This document shows positions 1-7,342 of a DNA stretch of 30,016 nt, in pieces. The position numbers and the translations under genes were made by a program. Under the pieces are notes generated by a model. It did no database searches. It was not told the origin of the DNA and was given only the letters and a program-made list of their open reading frames with translations. Origin of the DNA: Euryarchaeota archaeon UBA181 (GTDB taxonomy: Archaea > Thermoplasmatota > Poseidoniia > Poseidoniales > Thalassarchaeaceae); the NCBI GenBank assembly GCA_002496725.1, contig DALI01000012.1, positions 6,649-36,664 on the forward strand, in the 5' to 3' direction. How positions within the stretch are numbered: position 1 is the stretch's first letter; each line of letters opens with the position of its first letter.

Positions 1-87
1 GCGGCAGTCGCATAGCCTGGCCATTGCGCTGGATTGCTAATCCAGTGGTGTTTCACCTCGGGAGTTCGAATCTCCCCTGCCGCGCCA
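1..87 (+). tRNA. tRNA-Ser (anticodon GCT), CCA encoded
   Basis: Reads serine codons AGC and AGU. The acceptor stem 1-7 (gcggcag) pairs perfectly with 77-83, G84 is the discriminator and CCA is encoded at 85-87. The anticodon stem 29-33/41-45 closes a 7-base loop with GCT at 36-38. The T arm has stem 60-64/72-76 and loop ttcgaat. Between the anticodon and T arms lies a long variable arm (ggtg/cacc hairpin near 46-59), typical of the class II tRNAs Ser and Leu; the anticodon decides Ser. The window opens on the first base of the gene, so its promoter is not visible. No intron is seen. Confidence 0.96.
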
Positions 88-132
88 TTAATATTGGGCA
101 TCAATTATGTCCTCGGACGATTACGGGAGTTT

Positions 133-993
133 GTGCCGACGATTGTTGAGGTGGCTCTTGGAATATTTTGCATCCTTTTTGTTGTATTTATTCTGATTGC
201 GAGAAGGCACTTCGCCATGTCCCCCTCAAATGAAAGATCATGGGTGAACGATAACAGAAGACTGGTAAGCGTAGATGTCGAAGGAGATAAGGCATTGATT
301 AGGAATGTAAGGGATTTCAACTGGCGAACTACCAGGGATTATGATGAACGATGGGTAGACATAACCGTTGATCTTGACAAAGTTAGTAAGATTTGGTTCG
401 TACTTGAATACTTTAGCCCGGATAGAAAGGAGATGGCGCACACCATATTGAGTTACGAATTTGAGGATGGGAGTAGGCTCGCATGCTCAATTGAGGTAAG
501 GAAGAAGGAAGGAGCGTCATATCATCCCTTAAAGGGAATTTTTAGAACATATGAGTTGATCTACGTTTGGGCTACTGAGAGGGATATTATCGGAGTGAGA
601 TCCAGATGCAGGAAGAGATCCAGGACTCATCTTTTCGAAGGAGTAGTACTTGGCCCGGGGAATGAAAGAAGAATGCTAGAGTCGTACATTAGGAGGACGA
701 ATAAGCTAGCCTTAGAACCGGAATGGTATAACACGATTACCAATACATGTACAACGAATATCGTCAATCATGTAAACGAGGTCTATCCGGGAAGAGTACC
801 TTGGGCACTCGGAATAATGATGCCCGGCCTTAGTCCCAAGATGTTGCTCCGAAATAATCTGGTGAGGAATGAGGGAGGAGTGGAAGAGACCATGCGACTG
901 AGCTTAATTGACCGTATATCCGAGCAGTGGGACACAATTACTGATTTTGGAGATTGGATTCGCAGTGGGAATACGAGGATTGAACATGAATGA
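133..993 (+). CDS. DUF4105 / Lnb_N-domain membrane-anchored protein
   Basis: About 286 residues. One hydrophobic segment near the N-terminus (about residues 4-24, followed by ARR) predicts a membrane anchor. The rest matches my memory of the DUF4105 (Lnb N-terminal periplasmic) family: RSWVNDNRR, then HTILSYEFEDG, then a motif around YNTITNTCTTNI with the conserved Asn-Cys-Thr-Thr, then PGRVPWALGIMMPG. That Cys is the likely nucleophile of a papain-like fold (inference). The open frame reaches back to 34, inside the tRNA, so the true start lies later. GTG 133 follows a gggag and sits just before the membrane segment; TTG 94 is the alternative. The family is mainly bacterial and its substrate here is unknown. 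aroA begins 15 bp downstream. Confidence 0.75.
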   Translation: MPTIVEVALGIFCILFVVFILIARRHFAMSPSNERSWVNDNRRLVSVDVEGDKALIRNVRDFNWRTTRDYDERWVDITVDLDKVSKIWFVLEYFSPDRKEMAHTILSYEFEDGSRLACSIEVRKKEGASYHPLKGIFRTYELIYVWATERDIIGVRSRCRKRSRTHLFEGVVLGPGNERRMLESYIRRTNKLALEPEWYNTITNTCTTNIVNHVNEVYPGRVPWALGIMMPGLSPKMLLRNNLVRNEGGVEETMRLSLIDRISEQWDTITDFGDWIRSGNTRIEHE

Positions 994-1008
994 GTTTTAC
1001 GTAAGTAC

Positions 1009-2202
1009 ATGAGGGAGTTCGATGGTACCAACCTCAATGGAACTTTTGACTGGATTATACCCCCTTCAAAAAGTCATATTATCAGATGGCTGGCCCTAAG
1101 TTCTCAAAGTGATGAGAGGATGGAGATTTCATTTGAAGGACTACCTGGAGAAGACTCTTTTTCAATGGCGAAATGTCTGATTGGGATGGGTACCAAAATT
1201 GATTTTGGAGGTCATGAGTGGTTTGTAGAGGGGGGTGCAAATGAGCTTACTTTACCCGATTATGAACTTCAATGTGGAAACTCGGGGACCACCGCTAACA
1301 CAGTTTCAGCTATGTCGGCATGCTCAGATGGCGATTTGAAAATTGATGGGGATGAGTCACTCAGGATGAGGGAATCTAGGGGCCTCTGCGATACCCTTTC
1401 TCAACTTGGTTGTGATATTAGTAGCTACTCTGTCCCTCGGAAGATATCGGGAAAAATCACAAACGGGCAAGCCGAACTTGATTGGAGTGAGACGAGCCAG
1501 GGGGCTACAGCTATGGCTTTGGCATCTCCTCGATTACCCCATAGAGTATCTCTCAGATTGAAAGGTGAGCCGGTTAGTAGGGGATATTGGGAATTGACAA
1601 AGAAAATATGTTCGAGATCGGGGGGAAAGATAGGGATAGTTGACAATCTGTTAATTATGAATCCCTGGAAAGTTGATACTCCCTCAATTGTTAAAGTTGC
1701 TGCAGAAGAAAGCCTGAGGCCTATGGCCACTCTTTTTTCCATTCTCCATGGGGTGGAAGTAAGGGAAAATAGAGTTGCAAGGATAGAAGGATTGGATATC
1801 GCCATTCAGAGAATGATTGAGGGTACCGAAGTCCTTGATTTATCAGATGCATCTGATATTATAACTCCATCTGCGGCTATAATGGCTATTGGCAGAGGGG
1901 GGATTATTACAGGATGTGCGCATGCTAGGGGAAAGGAAAGTAATCGAATTTCTAAGACCGTGGAAATGCTTAACCGATTTGGAATAAAGTCTATGGAAAA
2001 TTCCGATGGAATAACAATTCCAGGGAATCAAAAACCTGGTCGTCCCAATAGTCCAGTACCGACATATTCTGACCATAGAATGGCGATGACAGCGATGGTC
2101 CTGGCTTCTAAAGTAGGAGGCATTATCGAAGGGGAAGGATGTGTAAATGCTACTGACCCAGGATTTATGGGACAGCTACTAGATATTTGTGAGCAGAATT
2201 GA
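1009..2202 (+). CDS. aroA: 3-phosphoshikimate 1-carboxyvinyltransferase (EPSP synthase)
   Basis: Transfers enolpyruvyl from PEP to shikimate 3-phosphate, step six of the cytoplasmic shikimate pathway to aromatic amino acids. The 397 residues give the two-domain inside-out barrel. Visible motifs in order: N-terminal PPSKSH (substrate-binding Lys/Ser), CGNSGTT (a variant of NAGTA in the PEP site), TSQGATAMALA (phosphate-binding Gln), SDASDIITPSAA (catalytic Asp region), RGKESNRI (variant of RVKESDR) and YSDHRMAMT near the C-terminus. Length is slightly below the bacterial norm of about 430. ATG 1009 is the only canonical start after the in-frame stop at 991. No other shikimate gene is nearby, and the following transporter starts 20 bp downstream, suggesting one transcript. 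Confidence 0.95.
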   Translation: MREFDGTNLNGTFDWIIPPSKSHIIRWLALSSQSDERMEISFEGLPGEDSFSMAKCLIGMGTKIDFGGHEWFVEGGANELTLPDYELQCGNSGTTANTVSAMSACSDGDLKIDGDESLRMRESRGLCDTLSQLGCDISSYSVPRKISGKITNGQAELDWSETSQGATAMALASPRLPHRVSLRLKGEPVSRGYWELTKKICSRSGGKIGIVDNLLIMNPWKVDTPSIVKVAAEESLRPMATLFSILHGVEVRENRVARIEGLDIAIQRMIEGTEVLDLSDASDIITPSAAIMAIGRGGIITGCAHARGKESNRISKTVEMLNRFGIKSMENSDGITIPGNQKPGRPNSPVPTYSDHRMAMTAMVLASKVGGIIEGEGCVNATDPGFMGQLLDICEQN

Positions 2203-2221
2203 GATACAGGAGGGAGATTTC

Positions 2222-3178
2222 TTGAGTTCAGTAACAAGAGAGTTTCAGACACATCTCCTCCTATTAGTGGCGGCTATTATCTGGGGATCTACTTGGGCGG
2301 CGGGGAGATTCCTCAGTTATGGTTTGGACGAAGGCGGTCCCGCAACTCTAGATCCCGCTACCTCTGCATGGCTCAGATACTCCTTTGCAGTTGCTGTTTT
2401 CTTCCTGTGGTACCTTGTAAGTAGATCCGGCGGTGGTTTTCGGTTCCTCCCTCCTGATAGGGAATCATGGAGATTGTCATTTTGGTTGGGGGTTTTCGGC
2501 ACTATGGCTTACCAACTACTATTCATGCATGGGATGAGCTGGACTGCGGCAGGTGATGCTTCTCTGATAGTTTCATTGAATCCAGTTTTCACTGTTCTAC
2601 TGGCATGGCCTATGCTTGGCCAGAAAATTTCCATTAGAATGCTCATGGGTCTTTTAGTTGGGATGTCTGGAGTAATAATAGTGGTTGGATGGAGTCCAAA
2701 CTCGGATATTCCGTTTAATCATAGGCTCATAGGGGATTTGATGATTTTATTCGCGGCCCTAGCATGGGCAACTACAAGCAATTTGACTAAGATATTAATG
2801 TCATTGAATAAAGGAATCTCTGCTCTTGAAATAGTGGTTTGGTATTCATTTATCGGCTGGATACTGCTAACTCCTTGGATGATTTTTGAAATCTGGGAAT
2901 CTGGATTTCCCTCTCCTAATTCTGCCCAGTGGATTACTGTGGCTTATCTTGGAATTATTTCGACTGTTCTTGCTTATGTGATGTTTGTCAGGGGGATTGA
3001 GATAATTGGCCCCACCGCGGCTTCATCGTATGTATTTCTCGTACCTGTTTTCGGAGTTATTGGAGGATGGGCTTTACTGGGAGAGAGAATTGGCACGTCA
3101 ATGATTGTTGGATTTATTCTCATTGTCGCGGGAGTACGAGAGGTTCAGAGACAGAGTGAACGTGTTTCCAATGGCTGA
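2222..3178 (+). CDS. EamA/DMT-superfamily transporter
   Basis: An integral membrane permease of about 318 residues with the duplicated EamA architecture of about ten helices. The first repeat begins LLLLVAAIIWGSTWAAGRF and the second around GDLMILFAALAWATTSNLTK. The short acidic loops and the YVFLVPVFGVIGGWALLGE stretch before the last helix are typical of the drug/metabolite transporter family. I prefer the TTG at 2222 because aggaggga (2207-2214) lies seven bases upstream; the frame also stays open to GTG 2189, which overlaps the end of aroA. The substrate cannot be read from sequence; family members export amino acids or other metabolites. Coupling with aroA hints weakly at an aromatic compound (inference). 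Confidence 0.9.
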   Translation: MSSVTREFQTHLLLLVAAIIWGSTWAAGRFLSYGLDEGGPATLDPATSAWLRYSFAVAVFFLWYLVSRSGGGFRFLPPDRESWRLSFWLGVFGTMAYQLLFMHGMSWTAAGDASLIVSLNPVFTVLLAWPMLGQKISIRMLMGLLVGMSGVIIVVGWSPNSDIPFNHRLIGDLMILFAALAWATTSNLTKILMSLNKGISALEIVVWYSFIGWILLTPWMIFEIWESGFPSPNSAQWITVAYLGIISTVLAYVMFVRGIEIIGPTAASSYVFLVPVFGVIGGWALLGERIGTSMIVGFILIVAGVREVQRQSERVSNG

Positions 3179-3205
3179 CTCAGTCGAGTACGTCTGTCCT
3201 CACGA

Positions 3206-3213
3206 TTAAATAT
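3206..3213 (+). promoter_or_regulatory. TATA box for the L10e transcript
   Basis: TTAAATAT lies 42 bp before the L10e ATG, which would place the transcript start near 3235, just ahead of the Shine-Dalgarno sequence. It fits an archaeal TBP site by eye only; no BRE is clear. Confidence 0.4.
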
Positions 3214-3247
3214 GGGGGGTCAGTCGCCCGCCAGAGAGGTGAGTAAG

Positions 3248-3787
3248 ATGGCACGCAAGCCGGCGAAGATGTATCGTCAAGTAAAGGGTCAATCATTTAC
3301 TCGTAGAGAGTATACTGGAGGTGTACCAAACAACCGTATCCTTAGGTACTTCATGGGGAACAGAAAGGCCGCTGAAGCTGGGGATTTCCCAGTTGTTATT
3401 GAGTTGACCTCCGATAATGCATGTCAGATCAGGGACTCGGCCCTAGAAGCTGCTAGACAGGTTGCTAACTCTACCATCAGGAACTCCGCAGGAGTTGATG
3501 GCTATGCTCTCAGAATTCACGTATATCCGCACCAAATTTTGCGTGAAAACAAGCAAGCGACAGGCGCGGGAGCAGATCGTGTTTCTCAGGGCATGAGACA
3601 GGCATTCGGAAAGAATGTCGGAACTGCGGCAAGAGTCTTGAGAGGGCAAACAATTGTTTCCATTCATCTAAATCCAGAGAATTACGATGCAGCTAGGGAT
3701 GCTCTTCGTAAGGCAAGCTGTAAGTTCCCAACACCTTGTTCTCACAGGGTTGTCAGGGGAACCGAGCACTTGAAGGGCAAAGTCTGA
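3248..3787 (+). CDS. rpl10e: 50S ribosomal protein L10e (uL16 family)
   Basis: A large-subunit protein contacting the tRNA elbow near the A and P sites, the archaeal/eukaryotic equivalent of bacterial L16. About 179 residues, normal for the family. Recognised from ARKPAKMYRQ at the start, the basic stretch FTRREYTGGVP, the central HVYPHQILRENK with the GAGADRVSQGMRQAFG segment, and a C-terminal basic tail. The start at ATG 3248 is chosen because gaggtgag (3235-3242) sits at the right distance and the protein then begins exactly where the family does; the frame extends upstream to 3212 without homologous sequence. A TATA-like box at 3206-3213 supports a promoter here. The next gene starts 11 bp downstream. 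Confidence 0.95.
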   Translation: MARKPAKMYRQVKGQSFTRREYTGGVPNNRILRYFMGNRKAAEAGDFPVVIELTSDNACQIRDSALEAARQVANSTIRNSAGVDGYALRIHVYPHQILRENKQATGAGADRVSQGMRQAFGKNVGTAARVLRGQTIVSIHLNPENYDAARDALRKASCKFPTPCSHRVVRGTEHLKGKV

Positions 3788-3798
3788 GGTTGGTGGGC

Positions 3799-4377
3799 AT
3801 GGAGCCCGGCGACCCCCTTGTCATACTACAGGAGTCTCTAAGGGGGGCACCCATAATCTGGAAAGGGGATTATCCATACTTCATACATCCAATTTCTGAT
3901 GGAATACCCCGGATGGATGCAAGTGTCCTAAGGGCAACAAGGGACTTGATTGTTTCAATGGTTGATTGGTCGAAGATAGATCTAATTGTAAGTGTGGAGG
4001 CCATGGGCCTTCCCCTATTGGCGGCTGTTGGAGATGCATCTGGAAAACCCACTGTGGTCATCAGGAAGCGGTCTTATGGCATGGAGGGAGAGGTAGAGGT
4101 GAATGTATCAACGGGTTATTCTCAGTCTACAACATACATCAATGACATAAAACCAGGAGAGAGGATCTTGATTGTCGATGATGTCATCTCTACTGGGGGC
4201 ACGATAGAGCCGATACTATCGGCTATTGAAGAGATGGGCGCAAAGCTCCAAGATATTATTATCGCAATAGAAAAGGGAGATGGCCGAGAGCGTCTTTCCA
4301 GAGAAAGACCGGGGTGGCCAATAAGGACCCTGGCTCGGATTGATATCATCGACGGTAAAGTTGAAATTATTGAGTGA
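3799..4377 (+). CDS. hpt: Archaeal hypoxanthine/guanine phosphoribosyltransferase
   Basis: Salvages a purine base with PRPP to the nucleotide. About 192 residues, close to the roughly 185 of the archaeal HGPRTase-like family, whose signature stretches are all present: GDYPYFIHPISDGIP near residue 25, VSVEAMGLPLLAAV, the RKRSYGMEGEVEV flexible-loop region, and the PRPP-binding motif ILIVDDVISTGGT near residue 120. ATG 3799, just after the L10e stop and behind gaggttgg, gives the family N-terminus; the frame runs back to 3736 inside rpl10e and that part is discarded. The family is sometimes labelled adenine phosphoribosyltransferase, and base specificity cannot be judged here. Sits 6 bp before dph2, probably co-transcribed with rpl10e. 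Confidence 0.9.
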   Translation: MEPGDPLVILQESLRGAPIIWKGDYPYFIHPISDGIPRMDASVLRATRDLIVSMVDWSKIDLIVSVEAMGLPLLAAVGDASGKPTVVIRKRSYGMEGEVEVNVSTGYSQSTTYINDIKPGERILIVDDVISTGGTIEPILSAIEEMGAKLQDIIIAIEKGDGRERLSRERPGWPIRTLARIDIIDGKVEIIE

Positions 4378-4383
4378 TTACTA

Positions 4384-5490
4384 ATGGATTTGAATAGACA
4401 TGACTTCCAGCTTGATGAACTAGTCGAGAGGATAAAATCCAATGATCACCGCTTAGTGGCGTTACAAGTCCCAGAGGGATTGAAGATGCAGGCTCTAGAG
4501 ATGATGGATCAAATCGAAGATGACTCTGATGCTAAGGTCGTACTTGCGGCCGATCCATGTTATGGTGCTTGTGATTTAGTACATGACAAAATGAGGGCAA
4601 TGGGTGTTGAACTAGTTGCCCATATGGGGCACAGTCAGATGAATATAGACTCAGGGATGCCCACTCAGTTCATTTCGGTCACATATGATGGAGAGCCGGA
4701 AATTGAGGATATATTGCCGATTCTAAGGACACACCTATCAATAGCCAAGTCAAGAATGGGAGAGGAACGAGAAGTAGATCTCAATGAGGAGGAGGCGCAG
4801 GAGATTTTCCTAGATGCAGTTGGGCGATTTTCCCCCCTCAAGGCGACTAAACTAGGACTTGTTGGATCGATACAGCATCTTCATCTTCTTCCAAAATACA
4901 AGGCGATGCTAGAAGGGGCAGGGTTCGAAGTAGTAATACCGACTGGAGGGGACAGGCTAACATTTCCGGGCCAAGTCCTAGGGTGCAATTACTCAGGTGA
5001 TAATGATGACATAGGGCACTATCTTTTCCTAGGTTCGGGAGACTTTCATCCAATAGGGTTGGTACTACACACAGGTAAGCCACTAGCTCTCTTGGATCCA
5101 TATACTGGAGATTCAAGCGAGATGTCATTCGGACGTATTGAAAGAATTCTGAGACAGCGATTCGGACTAATTATGGCAATTGACAAATCTAAAACTTTTG
5201 GAATTCTAATTGGCGAGAAGCCTGGACAAATGAGAAGAAACTTGGCAATGAGGATGAAGCGTATTCTTGAGAAGCATGGCCGAAAGGGATACCTACTTGC
5301 ACTAGATCATGTTAGTCCTGATCTAATTGATTTCTATCCAGTTGATGCATTCGTGAATACAGCCTGCCCTCGGATAGCCATTGATGACTCGGTAAGATAT
5401 AACAAACCGCTTGTTACTCCCTATGAGCTAGAAGTAGCTTTAGGGGAAAAGAAGTGGGAAAATGGTTACCAATTCGATGAAATTCCTTGA
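4384..5490 (+). CDS. dph2: 2-(3-amino-3-carboxypropyl)histidine synthase (diphthamide step 1)
   Basis: Archaeal Dph2 homodimer uses SAM and a [4Fe-4S] cluster, by a non-canonical radical mechanism, to put a 3-amino-3-carboxypropyl group on the target histidine of elongation factor 2. The 368 residues contain the three spaced cluster cysteines: C59 in DPCYGACD, C201 in VLGCNYSG and C328 in NTACPRIAID, one in each of the three pseudo-repeat domains. C63 is the usual extra Cys after the first. Other typical stretches are LQVPEGLKMQA at the N-terminus and PYELEVALG at the C-terminus. The frame starts cleanly at ATG 4384, 6 bp after hpt. Its place among ribosomal and initiation-factor genes agrees with a translation role. 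Confidence 0.95.
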   Translation: MDLNRHDFQLDELVERIKSNDHRLVALQVPEGLKMQALEMMDQIEDDSDAKVVLAADPCYGACDLVHDKMRAMGVELVAHMGHSQMNIDSGMPTQFISVTYDGEPEIEDILPILRTHLSIAKSRMGEEREVDLNEEEAQEIFLDAVGRFSPLKATKLGLVGSIQHLHLLPKYKAMLEGAGFEVVIPTGGDRLTFPGQVLGCNYSGDNDDIGHYLFLGSGDFHPIGLVLHTGKPLALLDPYTGDSSEMSFGRIERILRQRFGLIMAIDKSKTFGILIGEKPGQMRRNLAMRMKRILEKHGRKGYLLALDHVSPDLIDFYPVDAFVNTACPRIAIDDSVRYNKPLVTPYELEVALGEKKWENGYQFDEIP

Positions 5491-5545
5491 TTCGGCGAAT
5501 AATATGTTCGCTTAATGGATACTTTGTGAAACGTTATGTCAGAAT

Positions 5546-6754
5546 ATGTCTAAGAACGATGTTGGTACGTGTAGTTTGATGGCGGAGTACCTGGACAGGA
5601 TTGGGGCGGGCAAGGTCCTAGTTGATAGGGGGCCACTTTCATTCGACTGGACCCCTCCCAGTCTCGTTGGCAGAAATAGTGAATTGGCATATTTGGCATC
5701 CATGTTCATGGGAATAGGGAATGACGAAGTAAGTGGACGGGCAGTAGTAATAGGGCAGGTAGGAACAGGGAAGACAGTTCTAACTAGGAGATTTGGAGAG
5801 GACATTATCAGGAGAATGGAAGGAATAAGGAAGATTGTTCTCTCTCACGTGAATTGTCGTAATCACCCCTCTACTTCTCAGGTTCTACAGCAAATCGCCC
5901 TATCATTAGACTCGCGACACCCAGAAAGGGGGTTTAGCTCCGGCGAGATAATTCAGACCATAAGGAGGAATATTCGTTCAAGAGGGTTACATATGATATT
6001 AGTCTTGGACGAAGTAGACGTTCTTGTAAGAAGAGATAGTAGTGATTTGATCTACAAACTTCTCCGTATTGATGAGGGAAAGAGCGGTCAGGGTACGATT
6101 TCATTAGTTTTGGTAAGCCAAGATCTTTCTCTAATGGGGATGATGGAGCCAGCAATAATCTCAAGATTGGGAGAGAGTAATGTGATGAAGTTGGAACCTT
6201 ATGATTTCAATGGACTGATTGGAATTTCGAGACAGCGTTACGAGGCATCCTGTAGACCGGGTTCAGTAAGTGATGAAGTTCTTGAAAAAATAGGCAGATT
6301 TGCTGCAGAAACTGGAGATGCTAGACTATCCATAGAACTTCTAGAGGCGGCAATAAGAAGGGCAGAAATGGACGGTAGAGGAGAAGTGAGCGTGAATGAT
6401 GTAATGCCGAGCACCATACGAGCGGCGTCTGTCGAACCCAGTCAGGTTGATACCCTCAGTATTCATCAGAAACTTGTACTACTTGGAGTATGCAGAAGAC
6501 TGCGTAAGGAAGAAGTAGTTTCGAGTGGCGATGCTAGGAAGCTGTATGAGCTTGTTTGCGAAGAGTTTGGATTCAAACCGCGAAGCTATACCACGTTCTG
6601 GAAACACCTTAAAATGCTTGAAACTGAAGGTTTACTAGAAGCAAAATCAGCGAATACTTCTGTTGGAAGAGGCAGAACGACATACATCTCAATGACCAAT
6701 ACCGCACCCGCGACAATAGGGAGTAGGATTGAGAAGGAGATGACGAACCGCTGA
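5546..6754 (+). CDS. cdc6: Orc1/Cdc6 replication initiator
   Basis: Archaeal ORC1-type initiator that binds origin DNA and loads the MCM helicase. 402 residues with an N-terminal AAA+ module: LVGRNSEL near residue 41, Walker A GQVGTGKT (70-77, K76), Walker B VLDEVD (D155, E156) and a sensor region SRLGESNV, where the common initiator motif is SR(V/L)xxSL. A helical lid then leads to a C-terminal winged helix (about 320-395) containing YTTFWKHLKMLETEGLLE. All catalytic motifs are intact. The ATG at 5546 is 55 bp after dph2. I looked for origin recognition boxes in that gap and found none. Archaea often keep cdc6 beside an origin; the nearest candidate seen is the hexamer array at 11113-11281. 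Confidence 0.93.
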   Translation: MSKNDVGTCSLMAEYLDRIGAGKVLVDRGPLSFDWTPPSLVGRNSELAYLASMFMGIGNDEVSGRAVVIGQVGTGKTVLTRRFGEDIIRRMEGIRKIVLSHVNCRNHPSTSQVLQQIALSLDSRHPERGFSSGEIIQTIRRNIRSRGLHMILVLDEVDVLVRRDSSDLIYKLLRIDEGKSGQGTISLVLVSQDLSLMGMMEPAIISRLGESNVMKLEPYDFNGLIGISRQRYEASCRPGSVSDEVLEKIGRFAAETGDARLSIELLEAAIRRAEMDGRGEVSVNDVMPSTIRAASVEPSQVDTLSIHQKLVLLGVCRRLRKEEVVSSGDARKLYELVCEEFGFKPRSYTTFWKHLKMLETEGLLEAKSANTSVGRGRTTYISMTNTAPATIGSRIEKEMTNR

Positions 6755-6783
6755 GTGTTAGTTAGAGTACCTTCCGAACCGCT

Positions 6784-6791
6784 CTTATATG
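6784..6791 (+). promoter_or_regulatory. TATA box for the S6e transcript
   Basis: CTTATATG is centred about 38 bp before the S6e ATG, within the 71-bp gap after cdc6. It would start the mRNA near 6812, just before the gaggag ribosome binding site at 6815-6820. Called by eye. Confidence 0.4.
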
Positions 6792-6825
6792 GGCCTCATG
6801 TCGGGGTGCCGTCCGAGGAGTAAAT

Positions 6826-7323
6826 ATGGCAGGCGAGCAGTCATTCAAGGCAGTCGTTAACGACACTAATCCAAAATATGGAGGACGTGCCTTCTCAGTA
6901 GAAATCACGGGTTCAAACTACAATCATTTCCTTGGAAAGAAGATAGGGGATTCAGTAGATGGCATGTTTATCGGCGAAGGCGATAGTTCGCTGACTGGAT
7001 ATCGTCTAGAAATCACAGGAGGATCAGATCTGACAGGTAGGGCAATGCGCCCAGATCTCAATGGAAGTGGCGTAAAGTCGGTTCTAATCACCGCAGGAAT
7101 AGGGTACAAGGGTGACAGGAAGGTCAACAAAAAGGGTAAGATCTACAGATACAAGTACGATGGTCTGAGGAGGAGGAGAAACCTTCGTGGTAACGTAATA
7201 AGTCAGGAAACTAGACAAATAAACCTGAAGATAGTTGAGGCGGGCAAAAGGCCACTTGGGGTAATCTTCGGTGTTGAAGAAGAAGTCGTTCCTGCAGATC
7301 AGTCCTCTACTGAAGAGGAGTGA
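6826..7323 (+). CDS. rps6e: 30S ribosomal protein S6e
   Basis: Small-subunit protein shared by archaea and eukaryotes. 165 residues, with the family beginning FKAVVNDTNPKYGG, then SVEITGSNYNHFLGKKIGD, SDLTGRAMRPDLNG, and the basic stretch YDGLRRRRNLRGNVIS followed by QINLKI. The acidic C-terminal tail (STEEE) extends a little past the archaeal core domain of about 125 residues. ATG 6826 follows gaggag. S6e directly before aIF2-gamma is a conserved archaeal arrangement, and the two are separated here by only 19 bp if aIF2-gamma starts at the CTG argued below. Confidence 0.95.
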   Translation: MAGEQSFKAVVNDTNPKYGGRAFSVEITGSNYNHFLGKKIGDSVDGMFIGEGDSSLTGYRLEITGGSDLTGRAMRPDLNGSGVKSVLITAGIGYKGDRKVNKKGKIYRYKYDGLRRRRNLRGNVISQETRQINLKIVEAGKRPLGVIFGVEEEVVPADQSSTEEE

Positions 7324-7342
7324 AAAGTGGGAGATGATCTAG

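Noticed and set aside
34..132. N-terminal extension of the DUF4105 frame
   Set aside because: It begins inside the tRNA-Ser anticodon arm and its first 18 codons are tRNA sequence; later GTG/TTG starts fit the membrane anchor.
5491..5545. Possible origin upstream of cdc6
   Set aside because: Only a 5-bp inverted repeat (GCGAA/TTCGC, 5495-5511) is present; no origin recognition box or repeated element was found in these 55 bp.
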